DNA of 64,000 bases from Bradyrhizobium sp. 21 (lineage in GTDB: Bacteria; Pseudomonadota; Alphaproteobacteria; Rhizobiales; Xanthobacteraceae): contig NZ_JADPJG010000035.1 in assembly GCF_023073335.1 (NCBI RefSeq), positions 755,647 to 819,646 of the forward strand, written 5' to 3'. How positions within the stretch are numbered: the first letter of the stretch is position 1; each line of letters begins with the position of its first letter. Positions 8,541 to 16,984 of the stretch are shown piece by piece. Both the position numbers and the translations under genes were made by a program. Under the pieces are notes generated by a model. That model ran no database searches. It had not been told where the DNA came from and saw only the letters and a program-made list of their open reading frames with translations.

Positions 8541-9187
8541 GTGCCCCGCTTAACATGCATGCCGCCGGGTGGGCTAGCGCTGGGCGGGACAAATTCGATC
8601 TCGCTTTGCTGGTCCCAGCTTATCGCCAGGGGCGAGGCAGGTACGGCGCCGTCCTCCATCTCGGCCAGCGGATCGGGACCGAACCGGTTGGTGCCCGAGG
8701 TGCCGGGAACGCAGAACATTTCGACGAAGCCCCATAGCCACAGGCTGGAAGCTGCCAGACTGAACGGCAGCATCCAGTTGGAATCGGGCAGCAGGTCCGA
8801 GAACTGACTGAACAGGCCGGGGATGAGGAAGAACGGAACGATCCACAAGCCGCTCCGGTCGCGATCGTGCAGCCGCTTGGTGGCCGTCGCCACGAAAATC
8901 CATGAGAACAGCGCCATGCCGAATGCCTTCAGAATCAGCGTCGCGCGGTCGAATGATGCCAGCGAGCCGTAGGCCCGGGGGTCGACCAGCTTGAAGAGGT
9001 CGTCGAGGCCGAAGTCGAAATCGAGCTTGATAGATAACTTCAACGCTCCCTCGGCGTTGAAGAGGTGAATCACCTGACCGATCACGCCCAGCATGGCCGC
9101 CAGCAGCGCAACGATCAGCAGCGCCTGCCACAGCAAAGCGCGGTTGATGCGGCGGTCGAAGCGGAAGAGATACCAGGTCCAGTCCAT
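8537..9187 (-). CDS. DUF805 inner-membrane protein
   Basis: A 216-residue protein with the DUF805 layout: MDWTWYLFRFDRRINR at the start (the W-x-x-R-x-x-R-x-x pattern), then membrane helices around residues 22-45, 85-105, 120-140 and 145-165, and the TKRLHDRDRSGLW signature between them. The last 50 residues are a polar tail that the core family does not need. The ATG at 9187 is used because the upstream open frame lies in an intergenic repeat. Its stop overlaps dapE by four bases. The family has no established function. Confidence 0.85.
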   Translation of the reverse strand: MDWTWYLFRFDRRINRALLWQALLIVALLAAMLGVIGQVIHLFNAEGALKLSIKLDFDFGLDDLFKLVDPRAYGSLASFDRATLILKAFGMALFSWIFVATATKRLHDRDRSGLWIVPFFLIPGLFSQFSDLLPDSNWMLPFSLAASSLWLWGFVEMFCVPGTSGTNRFGPDPLAEMEDGAVPASPLAISWDQQSEIEFVPPSASPPGGMHVKRGT

Positions 9188-9264
9188 GCCAAAGGCTCCG
9201 GGCGGGAGAGGTCGCCCGGATGTTGGTCGCGATGGTGGGAGGGTGGGTTCGACGGACTCTCGGT

Positions 9265-9385
9265 GTCGTCCCGGCGAAGGCCGGGACCCATAACCACAAA
9301 ACACATTTGGTCACGAAGCTGCTAACTCGGAGTCTTCGCCAAACCACTCCCTGGGGGTATGGGTCCCGGCCTTCGCCGGGACGAC
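9265..9385. repeat. Palindromic intergenic repeat, family R4 copy 1
   Basis: A 121-base element with outer arms GTCGTCCCGGCGAAGGCCGG and the complementary CCGGCCTTCGCCGGGACGAC, each followed inward by a GGACCCATA / TATGGGTCC pair. A second copy is at 11158-11289. It lies between dapD and the DUF805 gene. Confidence 0.82.
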
Positions 9386-9408
9386 GGTGGATAGCAGCTT
9401 GGCCGAAC

Positions 9409-10254
9409 TTAATCCCGCAGCAGCTCGTTGATGCTGGTTTTGGAGCGGGTGCGCTCGTCCACGCGCTTCATGATGATGGCGCACGCGGGGTTCGGGCCGG
9501 GCTGGCCGTTCTTCATGGGCTTGCCGGGCAGCGTGCCGGGCACCACCACCGAATATTCAGGCACCTCGCCGACAAAAACCTCGCCGGTCTCGCGGTCGAC
9601 GATCTTGGTGGAGGCGCCCAGGAACACCCCCATCGCCAGCACCGCGCCCTTGCGCACGATCACGCCCTCGGCGACCTCGGAGCGCGCACCGATGAAGCAA
9701 TCGTCCTCGATGATGACGGGCTCGGCCTGCAGCGGCTCGAGCACGCCGCCAATGCCGACGCCGCCGGAGATGTGGACGCGCTTGCCGATCTGCGCGCAGG
9801 AGCCGACCGTCGACCATGTGTCGATCATGGTGGATTCATCGACGTAGGCGCCGAGATTGACGAAGGACGGCATCAGCACGACGTTGCGGGCGATGAAGGC
9901 CGAGCGGCGGACGATCGAGCCGGGGACGGCGCGGAAGCCGGCGTCGCGAAAGCGGTTCTCGCCCCAGCCGTCGAACTTCGAGGGCACCTTGTCCCACCAG
10001 GTCGCCTTGCCGGGGCCGCCGGGAATGGCGCCCATGTCGTTGAGGCGGAACGACAGCAGCACCGCCTTCTTCAGCCATTGATTGACCTTCCACTTGCCGC
10101 TCGCCTCGCGCTCGGCGACGCGGGCCTCACCCTTGTCCAGAATCTCCAGCGCGTGATCCACGGCCTCGCGGACCTCGCCCTTGGTCGAGGTCGAGACGCC
10201 GTCGCGCGCGTCGAACGCGCTATTGATGGTGGATTCGAGGGCTTGGAGGGACAT
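9409..10254 (-). CDS. dapD: Tetrahydrodipicolinate N-succinyltransferase
   Basis: A 281-residue left-handed beta-helix acyltransferase. Hexapeptide repeats run through the middle (for example GAYVDESTMIDTWSTVGSCA, then IGKRVHISGGVGIGG), and the ARSEVAEG and VPGTLPGK turns are typical of DapD. It uses succinyl-CoA to succinylate tetrahydrodipicolinate, two steps before DapE in the same pathway. An R4 repeat lies downstream and an R3 repeat upstream, so it may have its own transcript boundaries. Confidence 0.96.
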   Translation of the reverse strand: MSLQALESTINSAFDARDGVSTSTKGEVREAVDHALEILDKGEARVAEREASGKWKVNQWLKKAVLLSFRLNDMGAIPGGPGKATWWDKVPSKFDGWGENRFRDAGFRAVPGSIVRRSAFIARNVVLMPSFVNLGAYVDESTMIDTWSTVGSCAQIGKRVHISGGVGIGGVLEPLQAEPVIIEDDCFIGARSEVAEGVIVRKGAVLAMGVFLGASTKIVDRETGEVFVGEVPEYSVVVPGTLPGKPMKNGQPGPNPACAIIMKRVDERTRSKTSINELLRD

Positions 10255-10340
10255 CGGGGTTTCCTCTTCGGATCGGCAATTTTGATGGATTGGGGCGCTT
10301 TTTTCGGGATTTGGGCCGGGAGAGTCAAGCTTGGTTCGGC

Positions 10341-10439
10341 GTCATCACCCGCGAAAGCGGGTGATCCAGTACGCCGTGGCGGTCGTGATGAATCGAGATG
10401 GCCGTGATTACTGGATACCCCGCCTTCGCGGGGGATGAC
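10341..10439. repeat. Palindromic intergenic repeat, family R3 copy 3
   Basis: About 99 bases beginning GTCATCACCCGCGAAAGCGG and ending GGGGATGAC, with ATCCAGTACGCCG in the left half and TTACTGGAT in the right half. It is the most diverged copy and abuts the stop codon of the HAD phosphatase gene. Confidence 0.8.
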
Positions 10440-10442
10440 GGG

Positions 10443-11138
10443 CTACTTGGGGTGGGGCAGCCTGTCCAAAAACCCCGCCAGATCATCCGTGACGTGGTCG
10501 ACATGGGCGGCGTCCCGACCTTCCAGCTCCCAATCCTCGCGCACCACCTCCTTGGTGCCGTCGGGCACCACTAGCACCGTGGTCATGCCGAGCTGGTGCG
10601 GAACGGTGAGGTTGCGGGCGAGGTCCTCGAACATCGCGGCGCGGCTCGGATCGACCGCATGGTCGGCGAGAAACTTGCGGTAGGTCTGCGGTGCCGGCTT
10701 CGGCTCGAATCCGGCGGCGATGATGTCGAATACGCCGTCGAAATGCGACCCGAGGCCGAGCCGCGCCAGCACGGCATCGACATGATCGACCGAGCCGTTG
10801 GTCAGGATCAGCTTGCGGCCCGACAATTTTGCGATGGCCTCGCCAAGCGCCGGGTTCGGCTCCAGCGGCGAATGGTCGATCTTGTGGACGTAGGCGAGGT
10901 AATCGTCGGCGCGCACGCCATGCAGGGTCATCATGCCGCGCATGGTCGTGCCGAAGCGCTGGTAATAATCCTTCTGGATCTTGCGCGCTTCCTCTGGTCC
11001 CACGTTCAGCCAGTTGCACACGAATTCCCCGATCCGCGCATCGACCTGCTGCCACAGATTGACGTGGTGCGGATAGAGCGTGTTGTCGAGGTCGAACACC
11101 CAGGTGTCGACATGGGCGAAGGCGCGGGGTGAGGTCAT
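10443..11138 (-). CDS. HAD-family pyrimidine 5'-nucleotidase
   Basis: A 231-residue HAD hydrolase. Motif I is VFDLDNTLYP with nucleophile Asp16 and acid/base Asp18; motif II is the LILTNGS stretch; motif III/IV is PSRAAMFEDLARNL. The NTLYPH opening and the helical cap with YYQRFGTTMRGMM resemble the pyrimidine 5'-nucleotidase (SDT1-like) subfamily, which dephosphorylates UMP/CMP and modified pyrimidine nucleotides. Substrate is inferred from subfamily only. Confidence 0.82.
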   Translation of the reverse strand: MTSPRAFAHVDTWVFDLDNTLYPHHVNLWQQVDARIGEFVCNWLNVGPEEARKIQKDYYQRFGTTMRGMMTLHGVRADDYLAYVHKIDHSPLEPNPALGEAIAKLSGRKLILTNGSVDHVDAVLARLGLGSHFDGVFDIIAAGFEPKPAPQTYRKFLADHAVDPSRAAMFEDLARNLTVPHQLGMTTVLVVPDGTKEVVREDWELEGRDAAHVDHVTDDLAGFLDRLPHPK

Positions 11139-11157
11139 GTCAACAAACTCTCAGTTC

Positions 11158-11289
11158 GTCGTCCTGGACAAGCGCAGCGCCGATCCAGGACCCATAACCA
11201 CAGGGTGGAGTTTGGCGACGGCTAGTGGTCCCAGCTTGCCGCAGCAATTGGCATTCGGGGTAATGGGTCCTGGCGTTCGCCAGGACGAC
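11158..11289. repeat. Palindromic intergenic repeat, family R4 copy 2
   Basis: A 132-base element with outer arms GTCGTCCTGGACAAGCGCAG and CTGGCGTTCGCCAGGACGAC and the inner GGACCCATAACCACA / AATGGGTCCT pair shared with the copy at 9265. It lies between the HAD phosphatase and the DUF1036 gene. Confidence 0.8.
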
Positions 11290-11326
11290 GACGGAGTATG
11301 TGGCATCGCCGTCATCATCTCACCCC

Positions 11327-12385
11327 TCACGGCACCGCAAACCGCAGCGTCTTGCCGCCGCTCGACATGTCTACCGCACCAAAACCCGTCGCCGCAAACC
11401 CGCGCGCGCCGCAATCGGTCTGCTCGTTGGTCTCGAACTTGGTCTCGCGCGTGCAGAGCTGCTTGTCGCCGCCCCAGTTCAGCGGCCTGTCCTTCAGCTT
11501 GACGACGCGGTTGTCGGCGTCGATGGCCTCGGCGAAGCTGAAGATCTGCCTGGGCTGGCCGGTCACGTCGGGGTGCAGGCAGGTCTTGGGATCGATGCGG
11601 TACCAGCCGCGGCTCGTCACCGACTTGCCGTCGTCGGTGGCGACCGCCGCCATCACCTTGTGCGGGGTGTCGTTGCACCAGGTCAGGCCGGTGGCGGACG
11701 GCGTCTGCACCGCGTCGACCATGGTCTTGAAGAGGTTCGGCGATGACAGGATGTCGGACGACAATCCGCGGCTCTTCAGGAACGCGGCCAACGCGCCTTG
11801 TGTCTTCGGTCCGTCGACGCCATCGATCGCACCGATGTCGTAGCCTGCGATCAACAAAAGCCGCTGGATGGCGGCGAGGCGGGCCTGCTCGTCGTCATAT
11901 TCGGAATCCTCGGCGAGATAGGCGACCAAATTGCCGTCCGCGCCCTGCGTCGGCGTGATCTGGGTGAAGGCGGCCTGGGTCTGGCCGCTGCGGCACTGCC
12001 GCGCCGCCGCGATGACGAAATTGTCCTGCGCGACGCACAGCGTGTCGCTGCCGTTCTGCGGGATGGGCGAAGCGCCATAGACGCCGAGCGCGCGGGCGTT
12101 GAGCAGGATGCGGTCGGCGGAGAGCGTGCCCTGCACCACCACGCGACAGGTGGCGGGATCGATCCTGAACCAGCCCCGCGTCGCGGTCGCCGCCTTGTCG
12201 TCGATGCCGATCGCGGCCTCGACGACATAGGACATGCGGTTGCAGATTTTCAAATCGGCGAAAGCAGGCGCGGAGGAGAAGACAAACGAGACGGCAGCGG
12301 CCGGCAGCGTCATCAGGAAGCGCGCGAGGAAAGAGCGGCGAGGCCGCCGCCCTCCCAGCTCTGTCCCTGGCCGCTCATCTCTCAC
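11327..12385 (-). CDS. Exported protein with two DUF1036 domains and a peptidoglycan-binding-like linker
   Basis: A 352-residue protein with an N-terminal Tat-like signal (RPRRSFLARFL, then a hydrophobic stretch ending APAFA). Two related DUF1036 halves follow: ADLKICNRMSYVVEAAIG with RGWFRIDPATCR (about 44-150), and LTWCNDTPHKVMAAVA with RGWYRIDPKTC (about 235-340). Between them (about 172-215) is a peptidoglycan-binding-like helix set reading AGYDIGAIDGVDGPKTQGAL. Conserved Cys in each half suggest periplasmic disulfides. The GTG start at 12385 overlaps the argB stop (GTGA), so it is coupled to argB. Role unknown; a cell-envelope location is inferred. Confidence 0.75.
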   Translation of the reverse strand: MRDERPGTELGGRRPRRSFLARFLMTLPAAAVSFVFSSAPAFADLKICNRMSYVVEAAIGIDDKAATATRGWFRIDPATCRVVVQGTLSADRILLNARALGVYGASPIPQNGSDTLCVAQDNFVIAAARQCRSGQTQAAFTQITPTQGADGNLVAYLAEDSEYDDEQARLAAIQRLLLIAGYDIGAIDGVDGPKTQGALAAFLKSRGLSSDILSSPNLFKTMVDAVQTPSATGLTWCNDTPHKVMAAVATDDGKSVTSRGWYRIDPKTCLHPDVTGQPRQIFSFAEAIDADNRVVKLKDRPLNWGGDKQLCTRETKFETNEQTDCGARGFAATGFGAVDMSSGGKTLRFAVP

Positions 12386-13269
12386 TTGTGGATCAGCGTT
12401 CCCGTGCCCTGGTTGGTGAAGAGCTCGAGCAGCACCGCGTGCTGCATCTTGCCGTCGATGATGACGACGCCCTCGACGCCCTGTTCGAGCGCATAGATGC
12501 AGGTCTCGACCTTCGGGATCATGCCGCCGGAAATGGTGCCGTCGGCGATCAGTTTGCGCGCGTCCTTGACCGAGAGCTGCGGGATCAGCTTCTTCGACTT
12601 GTCGAGCACACCCGGCACGTCGGTGAGCAGCAGCAGCCGCTTTGCTTTGAGCGCGCCGGCCACGGCACCTGCAAAAGTGTCGGCGTTGATGTTCAGCGTC
12701 TGGCCCTCTTTCGAGGTCGCGAGCGGTGCCAGCACCGGGATCAGCTCGTAGCCGATCAGCTGGTTGAGCAGCGTCAGGTCGACCTTTTCAGGATCGCCGA
12801 CGAAGCCGAGATCGACCGCCCTCTCGATATGCGAGTCCGGATCGATGATGGTGCGCGTCGTCTTCGACGCCTTCACCATATTGGCGTCCTTGCCCGAGAG
12901 GCCCACGGCCTTGCCGCCGGCCTCGTTGATGTAGCCGACGATCTGCTTGTTGACGGAGCCGGCCAGCACCATCTCGACGATCTCGATGGTCGCGGCATCG
13001 GTGATGCGCAAGCCTGCTGCGAATTCCGAGACGATGCCGAGACGCTTGAGCATGGTCGCGATCTGCGGGCCGCCGCCATGCACCACCACCGGATTGATCG
13101 CGGTCTGCTCGAGCAGCACGATGTCGCGGGCAAAATTCTTCGCGGCTTCCTCGTCCCCCATGGCATGGCCGCCATACTTGATGACGATGGTTTCCTCGTC
13201 ATACTGCTGCATGTGCGGCAGCGCCTCGGACAGGATGCGGGCCTGGTCGAGCGGTGAGATTTCGGTCAT
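12382..13269 (-). CDS. argB: Acetylglutamate kinase
   Basis: A 295-residue amino-acid kinase for step two of arginine synthesis. Diagnostic features: IVIKYGGHAM near residue 31, VVVHGGGPQI (glutamate/ATP site), GLSGKDANM and the C-terminal GGMIPKVETC stretch. The ATG at 13269 gives the family's usual start (MTEISPLDQARILSEALP); the longer frame adds 21 unrelated residues. It overlaps the DUF1036 gene by four bases downstream and follows the DUF423 gene by about 100 bases. Confidence 0.97.
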   Translation of the reverse strand: MTEISPLDQARILSEALPHMQQYDEETIVIKYGGHAMGDEEAAKNFARDIVLLEQTAINPVVVHGGGPQIATMLKRLGIVSEFAAGLRITDAATIEIVEMVLAGSVNKQIVGYINEAGGKAVGLSGKDANMVKASKTTRTIIDPDSHIERAVDLGFVGDPEKVDLTLLNQLIGYELIPVLAPLATSKEGQTLNINADTFAGAVAGALKAKRLLLLTDVPGVLDKSKKLIPQLSVKDARKLIADGTISGGMIPKVETCIYALEQGVEGVVIIDGKMQHAVLLELFTNQGTGTLIHK

Positions 13270-13369
13270 GAGGCGGATCTCGCTGGCGGGATACTCGGGC
13301 CGCGTTCTATCCGATTGGCGGGGGCAGCGCAAAGTGGTCTTCGTGCCCCGGACGCGGTCGCGTTACGGG

Positions 13370-13732
13370 CTAGCGCTTCGCCACCACTGCCGCCAGCGTC
13401 ACCGCCAGCCAGCTCAGGATCATCACCGTTCCGCCCGTTGGCGCCGCATACGGAAACAGCGAATGTCCCGCATATTGCCGCAAGGTGAGGTCGCCGGCGA
13501 ACAGCGCGGCACCGGCTGCGAAGCCGACCGCGGCAATGAGGCCAATTCCGCCGTGCAGAAGACCGCGAGCGAGCAGGGCGATAACGCCAAGTATGGCAGT
13601 TGCATGAAACAACAGCATGGCGCTGGCGGCGGCCAGCCGGCTGGCATCGCCGCCATGTGCGGAGGCGGCGGCCAGCGCGACCCCGGCGGCGCCCATCAAA
13701 CCGGCAAGCCCAAGCAACAGGCGAGCCATCAT
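13370..13732 (-). CDS. DUF423 small membrane protein
   Basis: A 120-residue, four-helix membrane protein. The family pattern is visible: an N-terminal GLAGLMGAAGVALAAASAHG segment, a FHATAILGV helix, the LFAGDLTLRQYAG motif with FPYAAPTGGTVMILSWL at the end. Start and engB stop overlap by four bases (ATGA), so it is translated with engB. The function of DUF423 proteins is not established. Confidence 0.85.
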   Translation of the reverse strand: MMARLLLGLAGLMGAAGVALAAASAHGGDASRLAAASAMLLFHATAILGVIALLARGLLHGGIGLIAAVGFAAGAALFAGDLTLRQYAGHSLFPYAAPTGGTVMILSWLAVTLAAVVAKR

Positions 13733-14382
13733 TTGGTCCGCTCCTCCAGCAGCTTCGCCATCGCGGCGCGCAGCTCGGCCATGCCGGTCGAGCTCCGTGA
13801 CGAGGTCGCGAGCACGTTCGGGAATGCGGCCGGATGCTTGGCCAGCGCGGCCTCCGTCTCTGTGATGCGCGACTGCAGCTCGGAGGGTTTTATCTGGTCG
13901 GCCTTGGTCAGCACGATCTGGTAGCTGACGGCGGAGCGGTTGAGCGTCCCGAGGACTTCGAGATCGACGTCCTTCAGCCCATGCCGCGCGTCGATCAGCA
14001 AATAGACGCGCGCCAGCGAGGCGCGTCCGAGCAGGAATTTGTGGATCAGCTCGGTCCAGGACGCCACCTGCGACTTCGGCGCCTTGGCATAGCCATAACC
14101 TGGCATGTCGACCAGCCGCAGGTCCGTCTTGCCCGGAACCTCGAAGAAGATCAGCTCCTGGGTGCGGCCCGGCGTATGCGAGGTGCGCGCGAGCGCGTTG
14201 CGGCCGGTGAGTGCGTTGATCAGGCTCGACTTGCCGACATTGGAACGGCCGGCAAAGGCGATCTCCAGCCCCGCCATCGGCGGCAGCGTTTCGATCGAGG
14301 GCGAAGCCCAGATGAACTGCCAGTCGCGGGTGAACAGCTTTCGCCCGGCCTCGATCAGCTTCGCATCTTTGTCGTCGGTCAT
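13729..14382 (-). CDS. engB: Ribosome biogenesis GTP-binding protein EngB (YihA/YsxC)
   Basis: A 217-residue small GTPase. G1 is GRSNVGKSSLIN, G3 is DMPGYGYAK, and G4 is TKADQIK, in the order and spacing of the EngB family, with TPGRTQ as switch I. It acts in 50S subunit assembly and is essential in many bacteria. It follows yidC on the same strand, as in related genomes, with a degenerate repeat in between. Confidence 0.96.
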   Translation of the reverse strand: MTDDKDAKLIEAGRKLFTRDWQFIWASPSIETLPPMAGLEIAFAGRSNVGKSSLINALTGRNALARTSHTPGRTQELIFFEVPGKTDLRLVDMPGYGYAKAPKSQVASWTELIHKFLLGRASLARVYLLIDARHGLKDVDLEVLGTLNRSAVSYQIVLTKADQIKPSELQSRITETEAALAKHPAAFPNVLATSSRSSTGMAELRAAMAKLLEERTK

Positions 14383-14406
14383 GCGAAGGCTTTCAGTTGT
14401 TTACCG

Positions 14407-14520
14407 CGTCATTGCCAGCCACCGGGTCCGCGCGAAGCTCGGCCCGATGACAGGCTCCGCGAAGCAATGCCTCCGCGGAAGCAGTCTGGATTGCTTCGGT
14501 GCTCAGGCTCCCCGCAATGG
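14407..14520. repeat. Degenerate palindromic repeat, family R2-like
   Basis: The spacer between yidC and engB keeps recognisable pieces of the repeat at 1921-2007: CGTCATTGCC at the left, GAAGCAATGCCTCCGCGGAA in the middle, CAGTCTGGATTGCTTCG, and CGCAATGG at the right. The left half has picked up extra bases, so this copy appears decayed. Confidence 0.55.
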
Positions 14521-14523
14521 CGG

Positions 14524-16380
14524 CTACACCGCTTCAGGCGTCACTTTTTTTTTGAACATACTTCGAATGTTGTCGAACAGCTCCACCTTCACGCCATTGC
14601 GGCGCATGATGAAGCTCTGCTGCAGCACCGAGAGCGTATTGTTCCAAGCCCAGTAGATCACGAGTCCCGCCGGGAAGCCCGCCAGCATGAAGGTGAAGAT
14701 CAGTGGCATCCAGTTGAAGATAAGCTGCTGGGTCGGATCCGGCGGCGTCGGGTTCAGCTTCATCTGGAACCACATCGTGATGCCCATGATGATCGGCCAG
14801 ATGCCGAGCGCGAGGTAGTGGCCGAACAGCGGCAGCGTGGTCGGATCGAACGGGATCAGCCCGAACAGGGTGAACAGATTGGTCGGATCCGGCGCGGAAA
14901 GATCCTTGATCCAGCCGAAGAACGGCGCATGCCGCATCTCGATGGTGACGAACAGCACCTTGTAGAGCGAGAAGAACACCGGGATCTGGATCACCACGGG
15001 AAGACAGCCGGCGACCGGATTGATCTTCTCCTTGCGGTAGATCTCCATCATCTCCTGCTGCTGCTTCACCTTGTCGTCGGGATAGCGCTCTTTCAGCGCC
15101 GCAAGCTGCGGCTGGACCGACTTCATCTTCGCCATCGAGGCGTAGGACTTGTTCGCCAAGGGGAAGAACAGCAGCTTCACGATCACGGTCACGAGCAGGA
15201 TCGAGATGCCGAAATTGCCGAAGAAGCGGTAGAAGAAGTCGAGGCCGAGGAACATCGGCTTGGTGATGAAGTAGAACCAGCCCCAGTCGATCAAGAGATC
15301 GAAATGGTTGAGACCGAGCTCCTTGTTGTAGCCGCCGAGGCCGGCGAACGGGAACACGCCGACGACGCCGGCTTCCTTGGCGCCGGCGAACAGCCGTGCG
15401 TTCGCGGTCGCGGAGCCGCCGATCGCGACGGTGACGGGATCGAGCAGATAATCGGTCTGATAGGTGTGGACGTTGCCGACGGGGTTTGACGAGAAACGCG
15501 CCTGAAGCTGCGCACTGGTGTCCGGCAGCAGCGCCGAGGCCCAGTATTTGTCGGTCATGCCGAGCCAGCCATTGGTGGCCTTGAAGTTGACCGTCTTGGA
15601 TTCGTCGATCTTCTTGTAGGCGTATTCTTGCAAGCCATCGAGATAGCCGATCAGGCCTTCATGCAGGATGTAGTAGCCGGAGACCTGCGGCGTGCCGTGG
15701 CGCGAGATCAGCGCGAACGGATAGAGCGTGACCGGCGAATTGCCGACATTGCTCACCTCGTCCTTGACGGTGAAGAGATAGTGGTCGTCGACCGCAATGG
15801 TGCGGCGGAAGGTGAGCCCCTCGCCATTGTCCCATTTCAGCACCGCCGGCGTCGTCGGAGTCAGGCTGCCGCTGCCGTCCTGCTGCCAGACGGTCTGCGC
15901 GTCCGGCAGTTTCGCCGTCACGCCCGTCGCCGGCACCCAGCCGAACTCGGCATAATAAGGCTCCGCGGTGCCCGAGGGCGAATAGAGGATGATCGGCGGC
16001 GACTTCGGGTCGACCGTTTCGCGGTATTGCACCAGCGCGAGGTCGTCGATGCGGCCACCCTTCAGCGAGACGCTGCCGGCAAGCCGCGGCGTGTCGATCT
16101 TCACGCGCGGAGAAGCGGCAATCGTTACGTCGCGGCTTTGGACCGGCTGCGCTTGCTGGTTCGCGCTCGGCGTCGATGGCTGGGCCGCGCTGCCGGCCTG
16201 CGGCGTGGCGCCCGGCGTCGCCGAAGCCGTCGGCTGCGGCGTGGTCTTCTGCAACTCGGCCTGCGCCTGTTGCTGGGCGCGCTGCTTCTCCATCGCCGGC
16301 ATGTTGTAGAAATATTGCCAGGCGATCAGCACGAGGCCCGACAGAATGACGGCGAGGATGGTGTTGCGGTTGTCGGTCAT
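14524..16380 (-). CDS. yidC: Membrane protein insertase YidC
   Basis: A 618-residue insertase. An N-terminal helix (about 5-20, TILAVILSGLVLIAWQYF) is followed by a Gln/Ala/Pro-rich linker, the large periplasmic beta-domain, and the conserved C-terminal Oxa1-like domain (starting near GWFYFITKPMFLGLDFFYRF, with NWMPLIFTFMLAGFPAGLVIYW). It inserts and folds inner-membrane proteins with or without SecYEG. TTG at 16395 and ATG at 16392 or 16383 are possible earlier starts; MTDNRNTILA at 16380 matches the family. rnpA ends just upstream. Confidence 0.96.
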   Translation of the reverse strand: MTDNRNTILAVILSGLVLIAWQYFYNMPAMEKQRAQQQAQAELQKTTPQPTASATPGATPQAGSAAQPSTPSANQQAQPVQSRDVTIAASPRVKIDTPRLAGSVSLKGGRIDDLALVQYRETVDPKSPPIILYSPSGTAEPYYAEFGWVPATGVTAKLPDAQTVWQQDGSGSLTPTTPAVLKWDNGEGLTFRRTIAVDDHYLFTVKDEVSNVGNSPVTLYPFALISRHGTPQVSGYYILHEGLIGYLDGLQEYAYKKIDESKTVNFKATNGWLGMTDKYWASALLPDTSAQLQARFSSNPVGNVHTYQTDYLLDPVTVAIGGSATANARLFAGAKEAGVVGVFPFAGLGGYNKELGLNHFDLLIDWGWFYFITKPMFLGLDFFYRFFGNFGISILLVTVIVKLLFFPLANKSYASMAKMKSVQPQLAALKERYPDDKVKQQQEMMEIYRKEKINPVAGCLPVVIQIPVFFSLYKVLFVTIEMRHAPFFGWIKDLSAPDPTNLFTLFGLIPFDPTTLPLFGHYLALGIWPIIMGITMWFQMKLNPTPPDPTQQLIFNWMPLIFTFMLAGFPAGLVIYWAWNNTLSVLQQSFIMRRNGVKVELFDNIRSMFKKKVTPEAV

Positions 16381-16391
16381 CATTCTCGTCA

Positions 16392-16823
16392 TCAATCCGG
16401 TTTGCGGCGGGTCGCAGGAGCGGGGCCGGGCTTTAAGCCGTCGGTTCTTTGGCCGTCGGTTTTTGGGCCGCGTCCCTTGTGCGTATGCCGCGCGGGCTTC
16501 GCGAACGCTATGCGCAGATCGTCGAGCATGGTGGCGAAGCCGCGCGAGAGCGCGTCCCTTCGGCCGACCAGCACATAATCATGATGGGGCTGTATCGACA
16601 CCGGATCGAGCCGCTTCACCAGTTCGCGAAGCCGGCGCCGGATGCGATTGCGCTGGGGGGCGTTGCCGTTCTTTTTGGTAACGGTGAAGCCGATCCGGAT
16701 CGGGCCGCTGTCGTCGCGGGCAAGGCTTCGGCGGTCAAGGCTTTGCAGGACGAACGCGGGACTATTCACCCGCGCGCCATTGGCAACGGCGAGGAAATCC
16801 GCCCGCTGCCTCAGCCGATCCAT
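16392..16823 (-). CDS. rnpA: Ribonuclease P protein component
   Basis: A 143-residue basic protein with the RnpA signature RNRIRRRLRELVK preceded by IRIGFTVTKKNGNA. It binds the RNase P RNA and the 5' leader of pre-tRNA. The open frame is longer, but the family start is MDRLRQRADFLAVANG at 16823. The C-terminal 25 residues (Lys/Arg/Gly/Pro-rich, after HTHKGRGPK) extend past the usual end, as in related alphaproteobacteria. Order rpmH-rnpA-yidC is conserved in bacteria. Confidence 0.95.
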   Translation of the reverse strand: MDRLRQRADFLAVANGARVNSPAFVLQSLDRRSLARDDSGPIRIGFTVTKKNGNAPQRNRIRRRLRELVKRLDPVSIQPHHDYVLVGRRDALSRGFATMLDDLRIAFAKPARHTHKGRGPKTDGQRTDGLKPGPAPATRRKPD

Positions 16824-16849
16824 GATGAAATCCCAAAAAGGGGGCCGGC

Positions 16850-16984
16850 TCAGGCGCTCAGACGCTTGCGGCCGCGGGCGCGGCGGGCGGCGAGAACCTT
16901 GCGGCCGCCGGCAGTGGCGAGACGGGCACGGAAGCCGTGACGGCGCTTGCGCACCAGTTTGCTGGGTTGATAAGTCCGCTTCAC
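16850..16984 (-). CDS. rpmH: 50S ribosomal protein L34
   Basis: A 44-residue, very basic protein: KRTYQPSKLVRKRRHGFRAR at the start and RRARGRKRLSA at the end, the full L34 sequence. The first codon is GTG at 16984 rather than ATG; a longer reading frame upstream has no family similarity. It is the first gene of the rpmH-rnpA-yidC operon and lies behind a strong promoter at 17125-17153. Confidence 0.96.
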   Translation of the reverse strand: MKRTYQPSKLVRKRRHGFRARLATAGGRKVLAARRARGRKRLSA

